Notes: a model not told the origin generated them from the sequence alone. A stretch of DNA of 64,000 bases from Flavobacterium sp. 9 (GCF_002754195.1 NZ_PEEU01000001.1:744001-808000), one strand, 5' to 3'; positions 8,539 to 18,252 are shown, counted from the first letter of the stretch. Translations and numbers: made by a program.

Positions 8539-9915
8539 CTATATTTTATTTTCTGGCACATTCTCCAGCCATACATCAATTTGATTTGGGCTAAATGGCT
8601 TTAAAAGTATTTTACCCTTAGAATCCAATAAGTACATCGTTGGACTTGCAAAAACGCAGTAATCAACAGCGCTTTTAGATTTCCAGCCTTTAAAATCACA
8701 ACTCGAAATCCACGGAAAAGAGCTTACAAAAGCATCATACTTGTCTTTTTCCGTATCCAACGAAACAAACACAATCTCAAGCTCATACTTACTCTTCCAA
8801 TCTGAATAATATTCTTTTAACTTAGGCAATTCCTCCTGACATTTTGGACACCAGCTACTGCCAAAAACAACCAGTTTGTACGCAGCAGCAACCTCAAAAA
8901 GTGTCTTATATGATTTTGCTGCGGGAAACAAAATAAGATCCGGCGCATTTTTACCAACAACCATTTTCCGATATTGTTCATATGGCGCAGCCTCACTTAT
9001 ACCTAAAGAACAAGAATTATCATTTAGCATTTTTAAGGCTAAATATTCAGCATATTCAGTCTGATTAAATCTTTCAAATTGTTTAAACATATATTCAGCA
9101 ACTACTTTTTTCAATGCAATGTTTTTATCCAGACTCTTCAACACAGCATCCGTAGCAGCATTAGCATCATTTACAGCTTTGCCATGATCGCTATAATTTC
9201 CAATAACCACATAATAGTTACTTAGCATACGCGGAAGCAAACCCGAGCTTGAAAGTTTTGGATCTGAAAAATCAATAGCCCGAAACTGCCTGCCAACCTC
9301 CGGCAGCTGATCTTTATACCTATCGATAGTCAACATCATGTCACCCATAAATTTGCGCATGGACAGGTAATATCCCGAATAAGAATCAACAGGTAGTTTT
9401 TTTCTAAAATCTGGCAAAACCCTTTCCTGTTTCTCAATTTCATTCTCCAACCAAACCTGTTGCTCCAGGCACTGGGCATATAAAGGTTTTAGATATTTGA
9501 GTCCTGACAACAATGCTTCAGCATTTTGGGTCATCATTACTCCCTTACTGAATACCTCATTTTCTACTGAATTGTTAAATTTTAAAGAAGTATAATCATT
9601 AGGATCGTTCCACGATAAAGAAAAGTTTTCATGATTAAGCATCACCACCAGACCTGTAATTTCATTTTTATCCCCACCATCAATATTAATAATGGCTGCT
9701 CCTACATAATCTTTAGGATACTTCAAACTAAAACAACCTTCTGAGTCACTGTAAGCTTCACTCAGAATCGTATCTTTTAACACATTAAAACCAACTAGTT
9801 TAACTTTTTTATTTACTTCTCTTAAATAATGACCGTTAAGAGTAAAATTATTCTGACCATACCCCTCCACTACAAACAAAGTTATCAAACATATTAAACA
9901 CCTTCTTAGATTCAT
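8539..9915 (-). CDS. TlpA-like thioredoxin-fold protein with N-terminal DUF4369-like domain
   Basis: An exported protein of 458 residues. The signal peptide is cleaved near VVEGYGQ. An N-terminal beta domain of the DUF4369 kind (FTLNGHYLREVNKKVKLVGF) is followed by a helical middle and a C-terminal thioredoxin fold. The fold has the redox motif FGSSWCPKCQEELPKL (cysteines near residue 354) and the cis-proline segment VFASPTMYLLD. It probably acts as a periplasmic disulfide reductase or isomerase. It follows the FISUMP-domain gene by 130 bases on the same strand and is likely co-transcribed, which suggests it helps fold secreted proteins of this locus. A degenerate duplicate of its 3' end lies just downstream. 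Confidence 0.82.
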   Translation of the reverse strand: MNLRRCLICLITLFVVEGYGQNNFTLNGHYLREVNKKVKLVGFNVLKDTILSEAYSDSEGCFSLKYPKDYVGAAIINIDGGDKNEITGLVVMLNHENFSLSWNDPNDYTSLKFNNSVENEVFSKGVMMTQNAEALLSGLKYLKPLYAQCLEQQVWLENEIEKQERVLPDFRKKLPVDSYSGYYLSMRKFMGDMMLTIDRYKDQLPEVGRQFRAIDFSDPKLSSSGLLPRMLSNYYVVIGNYSDHGKAVNDANAATDAVLKSLDKNIALKKVVAEYMFKQFERFNQTEYAEYLALKMLNDNSCSLGISEAAPYEQYRKMVVGKNAPDLILFPAAKSYKTLFEVAAAYKLVVFGSSWCPKCQEELPKLKEYYSDWKSKYELEIVFVSLDTEKDKYDAFVSSFPWISSCDFKGWKSKSAVDYCVFASPTMYLLDSKGKILLKPFSPNQIDVWLENVPENKI

Positions 9916-10045
9916 GATATTTTCATATAATTATTTTTTTTAACTAAAAATTATCGTTCAAGACGAAATATTTGATTTTATTGAAAGACTAACACTAAAA
10001 AAAATGTCAATTAACCTCAAACCTAAAAATCTTTTAAACACAATT

Positions 10046-11311
10046 CTATTCCGCAATACAGTATACCGGCAAACCACTAGTTAAATTAATAAAACCTACA
10101 GTCACCACACCCAAACCCACTTTTATATAATATCCATAAACAGTCTCTCCTTCAACATTTGCACTCCACGCATATCTCCCTTGAGTATCTGACAACACAC
10201 CTGGATTATTAATATCCCTATACCCACCAACTAGAATATCAAGAGGAGAATTAGTGAATACACCAGGACTCGATGCTTTAACCTCCGCAGCAAGTTCATC
10301 AATTTGAGGCACACGAAAACCGGAAGGACACGGATTGTTATCTTGAGGAAACTGGTTCCAACGTCCCGCCCCAGCTGCAGTAGTAAATTTAAACCAATCA
10401 TCATGATAACCACCTGTTCCCGGAGTAGGTATAATAAAATTTCCATGCCCAGGAACAATAGTCTGACTTACAGTAGTAGTAACAGGAGACAAATAAGTAG
10501 GTGTATCCCATCTCGATTTATATACTACCTGATGACCATCGGAGTTGCGCCCCCATTGATATAACCCACCAAATCCCTGAAGATCATCCCAATACTGTGA
10601 CCGTCTTTGCGCACCCACAGGTCTGTCCAGCCATACTTTTCCAGCATTTCCTAAAACAGTTCCACTTGCTAACGAAGGTTGAACAATTATACTAAAAGCA
10701 ACACCGGGATTGGTATTAAGGGTAAAATTATATGTGCCAATACTAACCGGTACACCACTAGCTTTCAAGCTTATCTTTTGATTTCCTAACGCAGTAAACG
10801 TACCCGATGCTTTATAAGTTATCCCATTTACAGTTGCCGTAAAAAGATCATACGTTCCTAAAGTTTGTACTACTGCATAAATATCTAACCCAACACCCGC
10901 AATCGAAGTCTCCTGTCCAACCATTGCCCTTCCTAAAATCCCATCAGCTGAATAATAGTACGACGTAATTACAGCTGTACCACCAGAAGATGTTGGTGAA
11001 GTATCAGACCCGCACTGGTTATACCATACTAAACCCGTATAAAATTCATAACAAGATGTCGTTGTATTGTAGATCATTAATCCTATAGCCGGTGTAGCAA
11101 TTGCATTACGTTCTACAGTTGTCATACGTGGGGCTAAAAGCCCACCTGTGGTAGATTTTACTTCAAAAGCCGAAGAAGGATCCGGTGTCGCCGCCCCTAT
11201 AACCGTAGGGCTATACGTAAGCTTTTCTCCATTAACAGTCGTTATAACCTTAGATTGTGCTATAGCAAAACTGCCTGAACCAAACAAGAGCAAACAAATT
11301 ATTTTTTTCAT
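10046..11311 (-). CDS. FISUMP-domain (Fibrobacter succinogenes major paralogous) surface protein
   Basis: A 421-residue exported protein (MKKIICLLLFGSGSFAIAQ signal). Residues about 30-105 form a head (DPSSAFEVKSTTGGLLAPRM...GLMIYNTTTSCYEFY..W) found at the N-terminus of many Bacteroidota surface proteins and shared with the collagen-like protein upstream. The C-terminal 190 residues carry the paralogous domain: KVWLDRPVGAQ, GGLYQWGRNSDGHQ and NNPCPSGFRVPQIDELAAE. Its fold is C-type-lectin-like, and it is used for binding in several lineages. No enzyme motif is seen. Copy B of the shared promoter block lies 75 bases upstream, and the thioredoxin-fold gene follows. Confidence 0.85.
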   Translation of the reverse strand: MKKIICLLLFGSGSFAIAQSKVITTVNGEKLTYSPTVIGAATPDPSSAFEVKSTTGGLLAPRMTTVERNAIATPAIGLMIYNTTTSCYEFYTGLVWYNQCGSDTSPTSSGGTAVITSYYYSADGILGRAMVGQETSIAGVGLDIYAVVQTLGTYDLFTATVNGITYKASGTFTALGNQKISLKASGVPVSIGTYNFTLNTNPGVAFSIIVQPSLASGTVLGNAGKVWLDRPVGAQRRSQYWDDLQGFGGLYQWGRNSDGHQVVYKSRWDTPTYLSPVTTTVSQTIVPGHGNFIIPTPGTGGYHDDWFKFTTAAGAGRWNQFPQDNNPCPSGFRVPQIDELAAEVKASSPGVFTNSPLDILVGGYRDINNPGVLSDTQGRYAWSANVEGETVYGYYIKVGLGVVTVGFINLTSGLPVYCIAE

Positions 11312-11386
11312 TTTGTTTTTTTTTTAATTTTTAATAACAGCATTAAAAATACAGGTATTCTTAATCCCATTTTTTTATACACTATG

Positions 11387-11453
11387 CAAAGATAAATACA
11401 AGCAAAACCATGAAGCATAGCCAATAAGTCGCTTTATTATAAGATTAGGTTCT
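11387..11453 (-). promoter_or_regulatory. shared promoter/operator block, copy B (FISUMP gene)
   Basis: On the minus strand the block is AGAACCTA (11453-11446), 15 bases, GACTTATT (11430-11423), 28 bases, TATCTTTG (11394-11387). Element order and both spacings are identical to copies A and C, although the spacer sequences differ. The gene starts at 11311. Confidence 0.75.
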
Positions 11454-11913
11454 TTTTACACTACTTTTCTGCCACTTAAATATGCTTTGATATTTATTTT
11501 TTTTACAGGTTCTAAAAGTTTAGCCTTTTTTATTTAAAATAAAACCAATAAACCTTTATTTCCCTGAAGTACCTTATAACGATTCGTATCCCGAGGCTGT
11601 AACCATGACCTATAATTGAAATCCGGTAAAAATTCAAGAGGATAAAGAATATAGACTTTTTTCTTTTATGTCTAACGAATATTCAGTATTTATTTTTACT
11701 ACCTCAGAAGTTTTCCCCTTGATACTCACTGGGAGTAATTTTTCCGTTTATTTTTATTTTCTATAATACATTCTCCCATTGAGATCAAACATATATTATA
11801 TATAAAGAAAAGCCTCAAAATGCTTTACATTGCATTTCAAGGCTTCTCAAAAAAAAAGTATTATCACAAAAGTTACATCCTAAAAATATTCAGGAAAACT
11901 TTATTGAAATAAA
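11454..11913. other. intergenic region between FISUMP and collagen-like genes
   Basis: There is no gene here. Around 11806-11856, AGCCTCAAAATGC and GCATTTCAAGGCTTCTC form an imperfect hairpin. This could terminate the collagen-like transcript on the minus strand, about 60-110 bases after its stop. Confidence 0.4.
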
Positions 11914-14900
11914 TTATTTAACGTAGTCAATTACAATTAAATCACCTGCCGCTAAATCATACGAACCATTCTTAGTTTTATCATATGTTAGTGTAGTTCC
12001 AGAAACAGCTAGAGCAGAATTAGAGATGCGCACACCATTAATAAAAAGTCGCTCACTTCCCAAAACCGGTATATCTGTCAAGGTAAAAGTAGCTTGCGCA
12101 ACTGAAGCATCAAATTCTTCCACTTTATAAACAGTTTCTCCTTTTACTGCAATCCATTTGGTTGCATCCTTTGGATCTCTTACATACATAATACCAGTAA
12201 GGCTATCAATATAAAACTGTACTATACCATCTACAGCTGGTGTTCCGGAAGCTCCCGGTATTCCATCTCCCGCTGAAATTCCGTCTTTACCATTATTACC
12301 ATTAATAGGAATCCACTTAGTTGCATCTTTTGGATCTCTTATATAAACAATACCAGTAGCATCATCAACATACATTTGAACTGAGTCATCAATAGCAGGC
12401 GTTCCAGCTGCTCCCGGTACCCCCGTTCCTCCATTAGCACCATTTTTACCTCCGACAGTAATCCATTTATTTGGGTCCTGAGGATCTCTTACATAAACAA
12501 CCCCTGTATTAGTATCTATATAGAATTGAGTAGTACCATCTATACCAGGCGTTCCTACTGCTCCCGGAACTCCGGCACCTCCTGAAATCCCATCTTTTCC
12601 ATCAACTCCATTCTTTCCTCCAATAGGAATCCACTTTGTAGCATCTTGAGGGTCCCTTACATAAACAACACCCGTAGCAGTATCAATATAAAATTGAGTA
12701 GTACTATCAATAGCCGGCGTTCCTGACGCTCCTGGTACTCCTACACCTCCTGAAATTCCATCTTTTCCATCAACCCCATTCTTTCCTCCAATGGGAATCC
12801 ATTTTGTTGCATCTTTTGGATCTCTTATATAAACAATACCTGTAGCATCATCAACATACATCTGAACTGACCCGTCAATAGCTGGTGTTCCAGCCGCTCC
12901 TGGTGCTCCAGTTCCGCCATCTGCTCCATTTTTACCACCAACTGCTATCCATTTACTTGGGTCCTGAGGATCCCTTACATAAACAACCCCTGTATTAGTA
13001 TCTATATAGAATTGAGTAGTACCATCTACACCAGGCGTTCCTACTGCTCCCGGAACTCCGGCACCTCCTGAAATCCCATCTTTTCCATCAACTCCATTCT
13101 TTCCTCCAATTGGAATCCACTTTGTAGCATCTTGAGGGTCCCTTACATAAACAACACCCGTAGCAGTATCAATATAAAATTGAGTAGTACTATCAATAGC
13201 CGGCGTTCCTGACGCTCCTGGTACTCCTACACCTCCTAAAATTCCATCTTTTCCATCAACCCCATTCTTTCCTCCAATGGGAATCCACTTTGTTGCATCT
13301 TGAGGGTCCCTTACATAGACAACACCCGTGGCAGTATCTACATAAAACTTAATAGTACCATCGATACCAGGCGTTCCTGCTGCTCCCGGAACTCCGGCAC
13401 CTCCAGAAATTCCATCTTTTCCATCAACCCCGTTCTTTCCTCCAATGGGAATCCATTTTGTTGGATCCTGAGGATCTCTTACATAAACGACTCCTGTATT
13501 AGTATCTATATAGAATTGAGTAGTACCATCGATACCAGGAGTTCCTGCCGCTCCCGGAACTCCGGCACCTCCTGAAATTCCATCTTTTCCATCAACTCCA
13601 TTCTTTCCTCCAATGGGAATCCACTTTGTAGCATCTTGTGGATCTCTTACATAGACAACACCCGTAGCAGTATCTACATAAAACTGAGTAGTACCATCGA
13701 TACCAGGCGTTCCTGCTGCTCCAGGCGCTCCGGCACCTCCTGAAATTCCATCTTTTCCATCAATCCCGTTCTTTCCTCCAATGGGAATCCACTTTGTAGC
13801 ATCTTGAGGGTCCCTTACATAGACAACACCCGTTGCAGTATCTACATAAAACTGAGTAGTACCATCGATACCAGGCGTTCCTGCTGCTCCAGGCGCTCCG
13901 GCACCTCCTGAAATTCCATCTTTTCCATCAACTCCATTCTTTCCTCCAATGGGAATCCATTTTGTAGCATCTTGTGGATCCCTTACATAGACAACACCCG
14001 TAGCAGTATCTACGTAAAACTGAGTAGTACCATCGATACCAGGCGTTCCTGTTGCTCCCGGAACGCCGGCACCTCCTGAAATTCCATCTTTTCCATCAAC
14101 TCCATTCTTTCCTCCAATCGGAATCCATTTAGTTTTATCTTTTGGATCTCTTACATAGACAACACCCGTTGCATCATCAACATACATCTGAACTGAGCCA
14201 TCAATAGCCGGTGTTCCAGCCGCTCCTGGCGCTCCAGTTCCCCCATCTGCTCCATTTTTACCACCAACTGTAATCCATTTACTTGGGTCCTGAGGATCTC
14301 TTACATAAACAACCCCTGTATTAGTATCTATATAGAATTGAGTAGTACCATCGATACCAGGCGTTCCTGTTGCTCCCGGAACGCCGGCACCTCCTGAAAT
14401 TCCATCTTTTCCATCAACTCCATTCTTTCCTCCAATCGGAATCCATTTAGTTTTATCTTTTGGATCTCTTATATAAACAACCCCTGTAGCATCATCAACA
14501 TACATCTGAACTGAGCCATCAATAGCCGGGGTTCCGGCCGCTCCTGGCGCTCCAGTTCCGCCATCTGCTCCATTTTTACCACCAACTGCAATCCATTTAC
14601 TTGGATCCTGAGGATCTCTTACATAAACGACTCCTGTATTAGTATCTATATAGAATTGAGTAGTACCATCGATACCAGGAGTTCCTGCCGCTCCCGGAAC
14701 TCCGGCACCTCCTAAAATCCCATCTTTTCCATCAACTCCGTTCTTTCCTCCAATGGGAATCCACTTTGTAGCATCTTGAGGGTCCCTTACATAGACAACA
14801 CCCGTTGCAGTATCTACATAAAACTGAGTAGTACCATCAATACCAGGCGTTCCTGCTGCTCCAGGCGCTCCGGCACCTCCTGAAATCCCATCTTTTCCAT

Positions 14901-15720
14901 CAACTCCATTTTTTCCTCCAATAGGAATCCACTTTGTAGCATCTTGAGGATCTCTTACATAGATAACACCTGTGGCAGTATCTACATAAAACTGAGTAGT
15001 ACCATCGATACCAGGCGATCCTACAGCCCCAGGCGCTCCGGTACCCCCAGAAATCCCATCCTTACCGTTATTTCCATTTTTTCCGTTAATCGGAATCCAT
15101 TTAGTTGGATCTTTTGGATCTCTTATATAAACAATTCCGGTAGCGTCATCAACATACATCTGAACTGATCCATCGATACCTGGTGTACCTGCAGCGCCCG
15201 GTACTCCAGTTCCCCCATCTGCTCCATTTTTGCCACCAGCAGGAATCCAATTATTTGAATCTTTAGGATCTCTTACATATATCAATCCTGTTAAAGAATC
15301 AACATAAAACTTGACAGAACCATCAATACCAGGTGTTCCAGCCGCTCCCGGAGCCCCAGATCCTACATTTACCCCACCCAATGCACTTAAACTAATTAAA
15401 TCAACAGAAGTAATTAATCTAACCCATTCGTTTTGACCAGCTAACCAATAGTAATACCCCGGCTCTATCGCTTCAGCACCAGTAACGGTAGCAGTATTAT
15501 AAACAAAAAGGCTATTTACATTACCAGCAACAATAGTAGTATTATCAAGTTTTCCTTTTAATGCCAATCTTGGAAACAATACACCTTTATCAGTAGCCGT
15601 TATTTCTAATTGAGATGAGGCATTCGGAGTTGTATTCCCTATACCAACTTGCGCATTTGCACCAAGCCCCACACCTAATACGGAAGCAAAAAAAAGTAAT
15701 TTTTTATTCTTATTTTTCAT
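11914..15720 (-). CDS. giant collagen-like tandem-repeat surface protein
   Basis: The preferred start at 15720 (MKNKNKKLLFFASVLGVGLG) gives a normal signal peptide; an in-frame upstream ATG at 15771 would bury it. After the head domain (VGIGNTTPNASSQLEI..GVLFPRL, YYYWLAGQNEWVRLI) come 20 tandem repeats of 50 or 56 residues. Each has a short beta unit (FYVDTATGVVYVRDPQDATKW) and a Gly-X-Y-rich linker (GKDGISGGAGAPGAAGTP). A non-repeated C-terminal domain of about 75 residues ends in DLIVIDYVK. No type A or type B T9SS sorting domain is recognisable. The protein is probably a long surface fibre or stalk. The high DNA identity between repeats favours copy-number change. Its promoter block lies at 16049-16115. 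Confidence 0.88.
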   Translation of the reverse strand: MKNKNKKLLFFASVLGVGLGANAQVGIGNTTPNASSQLEITATDKGVLFPRLALKGKLDNTTIVAGNVNSLFVYNTATVTGAEAIEPGYYYWLAGQNEWVRLITSVDLISLSALGGVNVGSGAPGAAGTPGIDGSVKFYVDSLTGLIYVRDPKDSNNWIPAGGKNGADGGTGVPGAAGTPGIDGSVQMYVDDATGIVYIRDPKDPTKWIPINGKNGNNGKDGISGGTGAPGAVGSPGIDGTTQFYVDTATGVIYVRDPQDATKWIPIGGKNGVDGKDGISGGAGAPGAAGTPGIDGTTQFYVDTATGVVYVRDPQDATKWIPIGGKNGVDGKDGILGGAGVPGAAGTPGIDGTTQFYIDTNTGVVYVRDPQDPSKWIAVGGKNGADGGTGAPGAAGTPAIDGSVQMYVDDATGVVYIRDPKDKTKWIPIGGKNGVDGKDGISGGAGVPGATGTPGIDGTTQFYIDTNTGVVYVRDPQDPSKWITVGGKNGADGGTGAPGAAGTPAIDGSVQMYVDDATGVVYVRDPKDKTKWIPIGGKNGVDGKDGISGGAGVPGATGTPGIDGTTQFYVDTATGVVYVRDPQDATKWIPIGGKNGVDGKDGISGGAGAPGAAGTPGIDGTTQFYVDTATGVVYVRDPQDATKWIPIGGKNGIDGKDGISGGAGAPGAAGTPGIDGTTQFYVDTATGVVYVRDPQDATKWIPIGGKNGVDGKDGISGGAGVPGAAGTPGIDGTTQFYIDTNTGVVYVRDPQDPTKWIPIGGKNGVDGKDGISGGAGVPGAAGTPGIDGTIKFYVDTATGVVYVRDPQDATKWIPIGGKNGVDGKDGILGGVGVPGASGTPAIDSTTQFYIDTATGVVYVRDPQDATKWIPIGGKNGVDGKDGISGGAGVPGAVGTPGVDGTTQFYIDTNTGVVYVRDPQDPSKWIAVGGKNGADGGTGAPGAAGTPAIDGSVQMYVDDATGIVYIRDPKDATKWIPIGGKNGVDGKDGISGGVGVPGASGTPAIDSTTQFYIDTATGVVYVRDPQDATKWIPIGGKNGVDGKDGISGGAGVPGAVGTPGIDGTTQFYIDTNTGVVYVRDPQDPNKWITVGGKNGANGGTGVPGAAGTPAIDDSVQMYVDDATGIVYIRDPKDATKWIPINGNNGKDGISAGDGIPGASGTPAVDGIVQFYIDSLTGIMYVRDPKDATKWIAVKGETVYKVEEFDASVAQATFTLTDIPVLGSERLFINGVRISNSALAVSGTTLTYDKTKNGSYDLAAGDLIVIDYVK
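12130..15360 (-). repeat. 20 coding tandem repeats (150/168 bp units)
   Basis: The array has units of 168 bp (56 residues) and 150 bp (50 residues, lacking the VDGKDGIS-type segment). At least three beta-unit types alternate: TQFYVDTATG, TQFYIDTNTG and VQMYVDDATG. Blocks of several units recur in the same order, which suggests expansion by duplication of multi-unit segments. The central units are nearly identical in DNA, while the two ends are more diverged, as expected for an array homogenised by recombination. Confidence 0.9.
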
Positions 15721-16048
15721 AATTTTAAATTTAATTTCAACACTCAGTATTTTTTCTAAAAACAAAATCATTTTTTTTTAAGCTCCAGGTATAAATAACT
15801 TATCGCTTAAAAAACAAAATCTTCACATCAGAAAGCATACTATTAATATTCAGTCAAAAGATCCTCTTATCAAAAAGACAATCTCAATTAATAGATTCAT
15901 CACATTTTTTTCACATTTTTATTTTTTGCTTTAACACTTATATATATAATCACCAGCAATACCATAAAATTTATTCACAATCTTTTACAACAGAATCCAA
16001 ACAAACGATTATAAATTGCAAGGATCTTTCTTTTTTAAAACTTTATGG
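15721..16048. other. long leader of the collagen-like gene
   Basis: About 330 bases separate the inferred -7 element (16049-16056) from the start codon at 15720. The stretch is AT-rich, with no ORF and no clear riboswitch-type structure that I can name. Confidence 0.4.
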
Positions 16049-16115
16049 CAAAGATAAACACACAGGTTACTAACACACGGTTGTAATAAGTCGTAAAACT
16101 ATGAGAATAAGGTCT
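16049..16115 (-). promoter_or_regulatory. shared promoter/operator block, copy C (collagen-like gene)
   Basis: On the minus strand the block is AGACCTTA (16115-16108), 15 bases, GACTTATT (16092-16085), 28 bases, TATCTTTG (16056-16049). It is divergent from copy D, 184 bases away, so the collagen-like gene and the gldJ-like gene would fire in opposite directions from the same intergenic region. Confidence 0.75.
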
Positions 16116-16299
16116 ATTTTATATTTAAGCATTTTTTTTTACAAAAGATATCAACAAAAATCTTACAAATCAAAACCCCTCCAAAATATGCTTTACAAAA
16201 AAAAACACATGTACTAAATACAGAATTTCAAAACCAATCCTCGAAATTTATCACCTATAACTTTGGTCTACTATAAATCAAAACCTTATTAATAATAAA

Positions 16300-16366
16300 A
16301 AAACCTATAGCAATATTTTTACGACCTATTAACACCCCTAAAGAATCAAATCTGTATTTAATTTTG
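16300..16366 (+). promoter_or_regulatory. shared promoter/operator block, copy D (gldJ-like gene)
   Basis: On the plus strand the block is AAAACCTA (16300-16307), 15 bases, GACCTATT (16323-16330), 28 bases, TAATTTTG (16359-16366). Each element differs from copies A-C by one or two bases, but both spacings are identical. The start codon used by the GldJ-like lipoprotein is 210 bases downstream. Confidence 0.72.
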
Positions 16367-16575
16367 CCTATGATTTTAATAAAAAATAAAAACTGTTAAT
16401 TATTAATTCGAAATTATCTAAAACTTATAATCACTAAATAACAGCAAATCTCCCGAGATAAAAGTTTTAAGATCTCTCAAAATTCATAATTAAAGCATAA
16501 TCCAACTTAATTTTAAATATCTAAAAGTGTTTTTACTATATTTTTTGAATGCTTTTAAATATCTACTTAATCATT

Positions 16576-18252
16576 ATGAGAAATTATAAAATTATAACTT
16601 CGCTCTTATTAATTACAATTCTTTTTAGCTGCAACAAGCAGCCATTATACGATAAGAGCTCAAGAGCAACAGGTTGGCAGATGAGTGGCACAACCAAAGG
16701 AGTTATTGGAGCCCAAGAGCTTAAAGGTCAAGATACCGCACCGGGATTAATTTTTGTCGAAGGAGGATCTTTTGTAATGGGAAAAGTTGAAGATGACATA
16801 ATGCATGATTGGAATAATCAAGCAACACAACAGCATGTACAATCCTTTTATATAGATGAAACAGAAGTCACTAATGCTATGTATTTTGAATACATAAGAT
16901 GGATAAAAAAAGTTTTTCCACCAACTATTGAACTTTATAAAAACATATACAGTGGCGTTATTCCAGATAGTTTAGTTTGGAGGAACAGACTAGGCAGCAA
17001 TGAAGCAATGGTTAAAAATTATCTTAGACATCCTGCTTATTCTGACTATCCAGTTGTTGGCGTTAGTTGGATTCAGGCAACGCAATTCTGCAAATGGAGA
17101 ACAGAACGGGTCAATGAAGCATCACTAGAAAAAAACGGGTATTTAAAACAGGGAGCCAAAATTAATGATGTTACTGCAGAGAGTTCTTTTAACACCGAAA
17201 CCTATTTAGTGGCGCCTACAAGAACTTACGGAGGCAATTCAGACATTGTTTTAAAAGGAGCCAGTGGCGTGAGAATCATGCAAAAACAACCAGCAAAAAA
17301 TGCAAATCAAACAAGAGAAGAAATAAATTTGTATGCAGAACGTTCCACAGGAATAATCTTTCCAGAATACCGACTTCCTACTGAAGCAGAATGGGAATAT
17401 GCAGCCGCTGCCAATGTGGGTCAAAGGGTATATAACAATTACAAAGGAAAACGCAGATATCCCTGGTCGGGAGGAATTACATATTCCAAAGGAGAACAGT
17501 TAGCGAATTTCAAACAAGCTACAGGAGACTATAACGGTATAACAGGCTGGCCAACTGACCATGGTGAAATAACCAACGAAGTCAGATCATATCCTCCGAA
17601 CGATTTTGGATTATACGATATGGGAGGAAATGTAGCCGAATGGGTAGCAGATGTCTACAGACCCACGATAGACGATCAAAATAATGATTTTAATTATTTT
17701 AGAGGCAGTGTTTTTACCAAAAACAAAAAAGGAAAGGACGGGAAAATTGAACTAGTTACTAAAGAAACAATAAAATACGATACTTTAAGTAATGGCAAAA
17801 TAGTAGCCTTGGATTTTCCCGGAGAAATTAAAAAAATCCCCGTCGATGATGATGAAACATTCTTACGTCAAAATTTTGATCGATCCTACGAAATTAACTT
17901 TAGTGATGGCGACTCACGATCTACAAATTTCCTAAAATCAAACACTTCAAATTCGAACGTTTCAGATAAAGACAATACATACAAAATGTATAATTCGCCA
18001 AAAAATACAATTACATTAGATTCATTAGGAAATATGATTAGGAAATATGACAAGTCAAACAAAAGGACCACTTTAATAGGTGACAACACCAGAGTTTACA
18101 AAGGTGGTTCATGGAGAGATCGGGCATACTGGCTTAACCCTACACAAAGAAGGTACATGTCGCAGGATTTTTCTACTGATTTTATTGGATTCAGATGTGC
18201 AATGTCAAGAGTTGGAGCAAAAGCAAAAAGAAACAAAACACGTAAAAATTAA
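16576..18252 (+). CDS. gldJ: GldJ-like gliding/T9SS lipoprotein (formylglycine-enzyme fold)
   Basis: The start at 16576 gives a lipoprotein signal (MRNYKIITSLLLITILFSCNKQ, lipobox cysteine in FSC). An ATG 27 bases upstream is less likely. The 558-residue product has the sulfatase-modifying-factor/FGE fold used structurally in GldJ and GldK: FVEGGSFVMGKVEDD, DETEVTNAMYFEYI, YRLPTEAEWEYAAAA, FGLYDMGGNVAEWVAD and a closing KGGSWRDRAYWLNPTQRRYM...IGFRCAM. GldJ is an outer-membrane lipoprotein needed for gliding and type IX secretion in Flavobacterium. Here the gene sits in a surface-protein locus and shares its promoter block with the cargo genes. It may therefore be a specialised paralogue rather than the housekeeping gldJ, so the symbol is used in the family sense. 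Confidence 0.85.
   Translation: MRNYKIITSLLLITILFSCNKQPLYDKSSRATGWQMSGTTKGVIGAQELKGQDTAPGLIFVEGGSFVMGKVEDDIMHDWNNQATQQHVQSFYIDETEVTNAMYFEYIRWIKKVFPPTIELYKNIYSGVIPDSLVWRNRLGSNEAMVKNYLRHPAYSDYPVVGVSWIQATQFCKWRTERVNEASLEKNGYLKQGAKINDVTAESSFNTETYLVAPTRTYGGNSDIVLKGASGVRIMQKQPAKNANQTREEINLYAERSTGIIFPEYRLPTEAEWEYAAAANVGQRVYNNYKGKRRYPWSGGITYSKGEQLANFKQATGDYNGITGWPTDHGEITNEVRSYPPNDFGLYDMGGNVAEWVADVYRPTIDDQNNDFNYFRGSVFTKNKKGKDGKIELVTKETIKYDTLSNGKIVALDFPGEIKKIPVDDDETFLRQNFDRSYEINFSDGDSRSTNFLKSNTSNSNVSDKDNTYKMYNSPKNTITLDSLGNMIRKYDKSNKRTTLIGDNTRVYKGGSWRDRAYWLNPTQRRYMSQDFSTDFIGFRCAMSRVGAKAKRNKTRKN

Noticed and set aside
10046..11311. FISUMP gene as a target of a diversity-generating retroelement
   Set aside because: No reverse transcriptase gene, template repeat or adenine-specific variation pattern could be seen in the window.
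12130..15360. Regularly spaced repeats that might suggest a CRISPR array
   Set aside because: The repeats are 150/168 bp, fully coding in one frame and collagen-like; there are no short repeats with unique spacers.
11914..15720. Collagen-like protein as a T9SS cargo
   Set aside because: No type A or type B C-terminal sorting domain is recognisable in the last 80 residues, so the export route after the signal peptide is left open.
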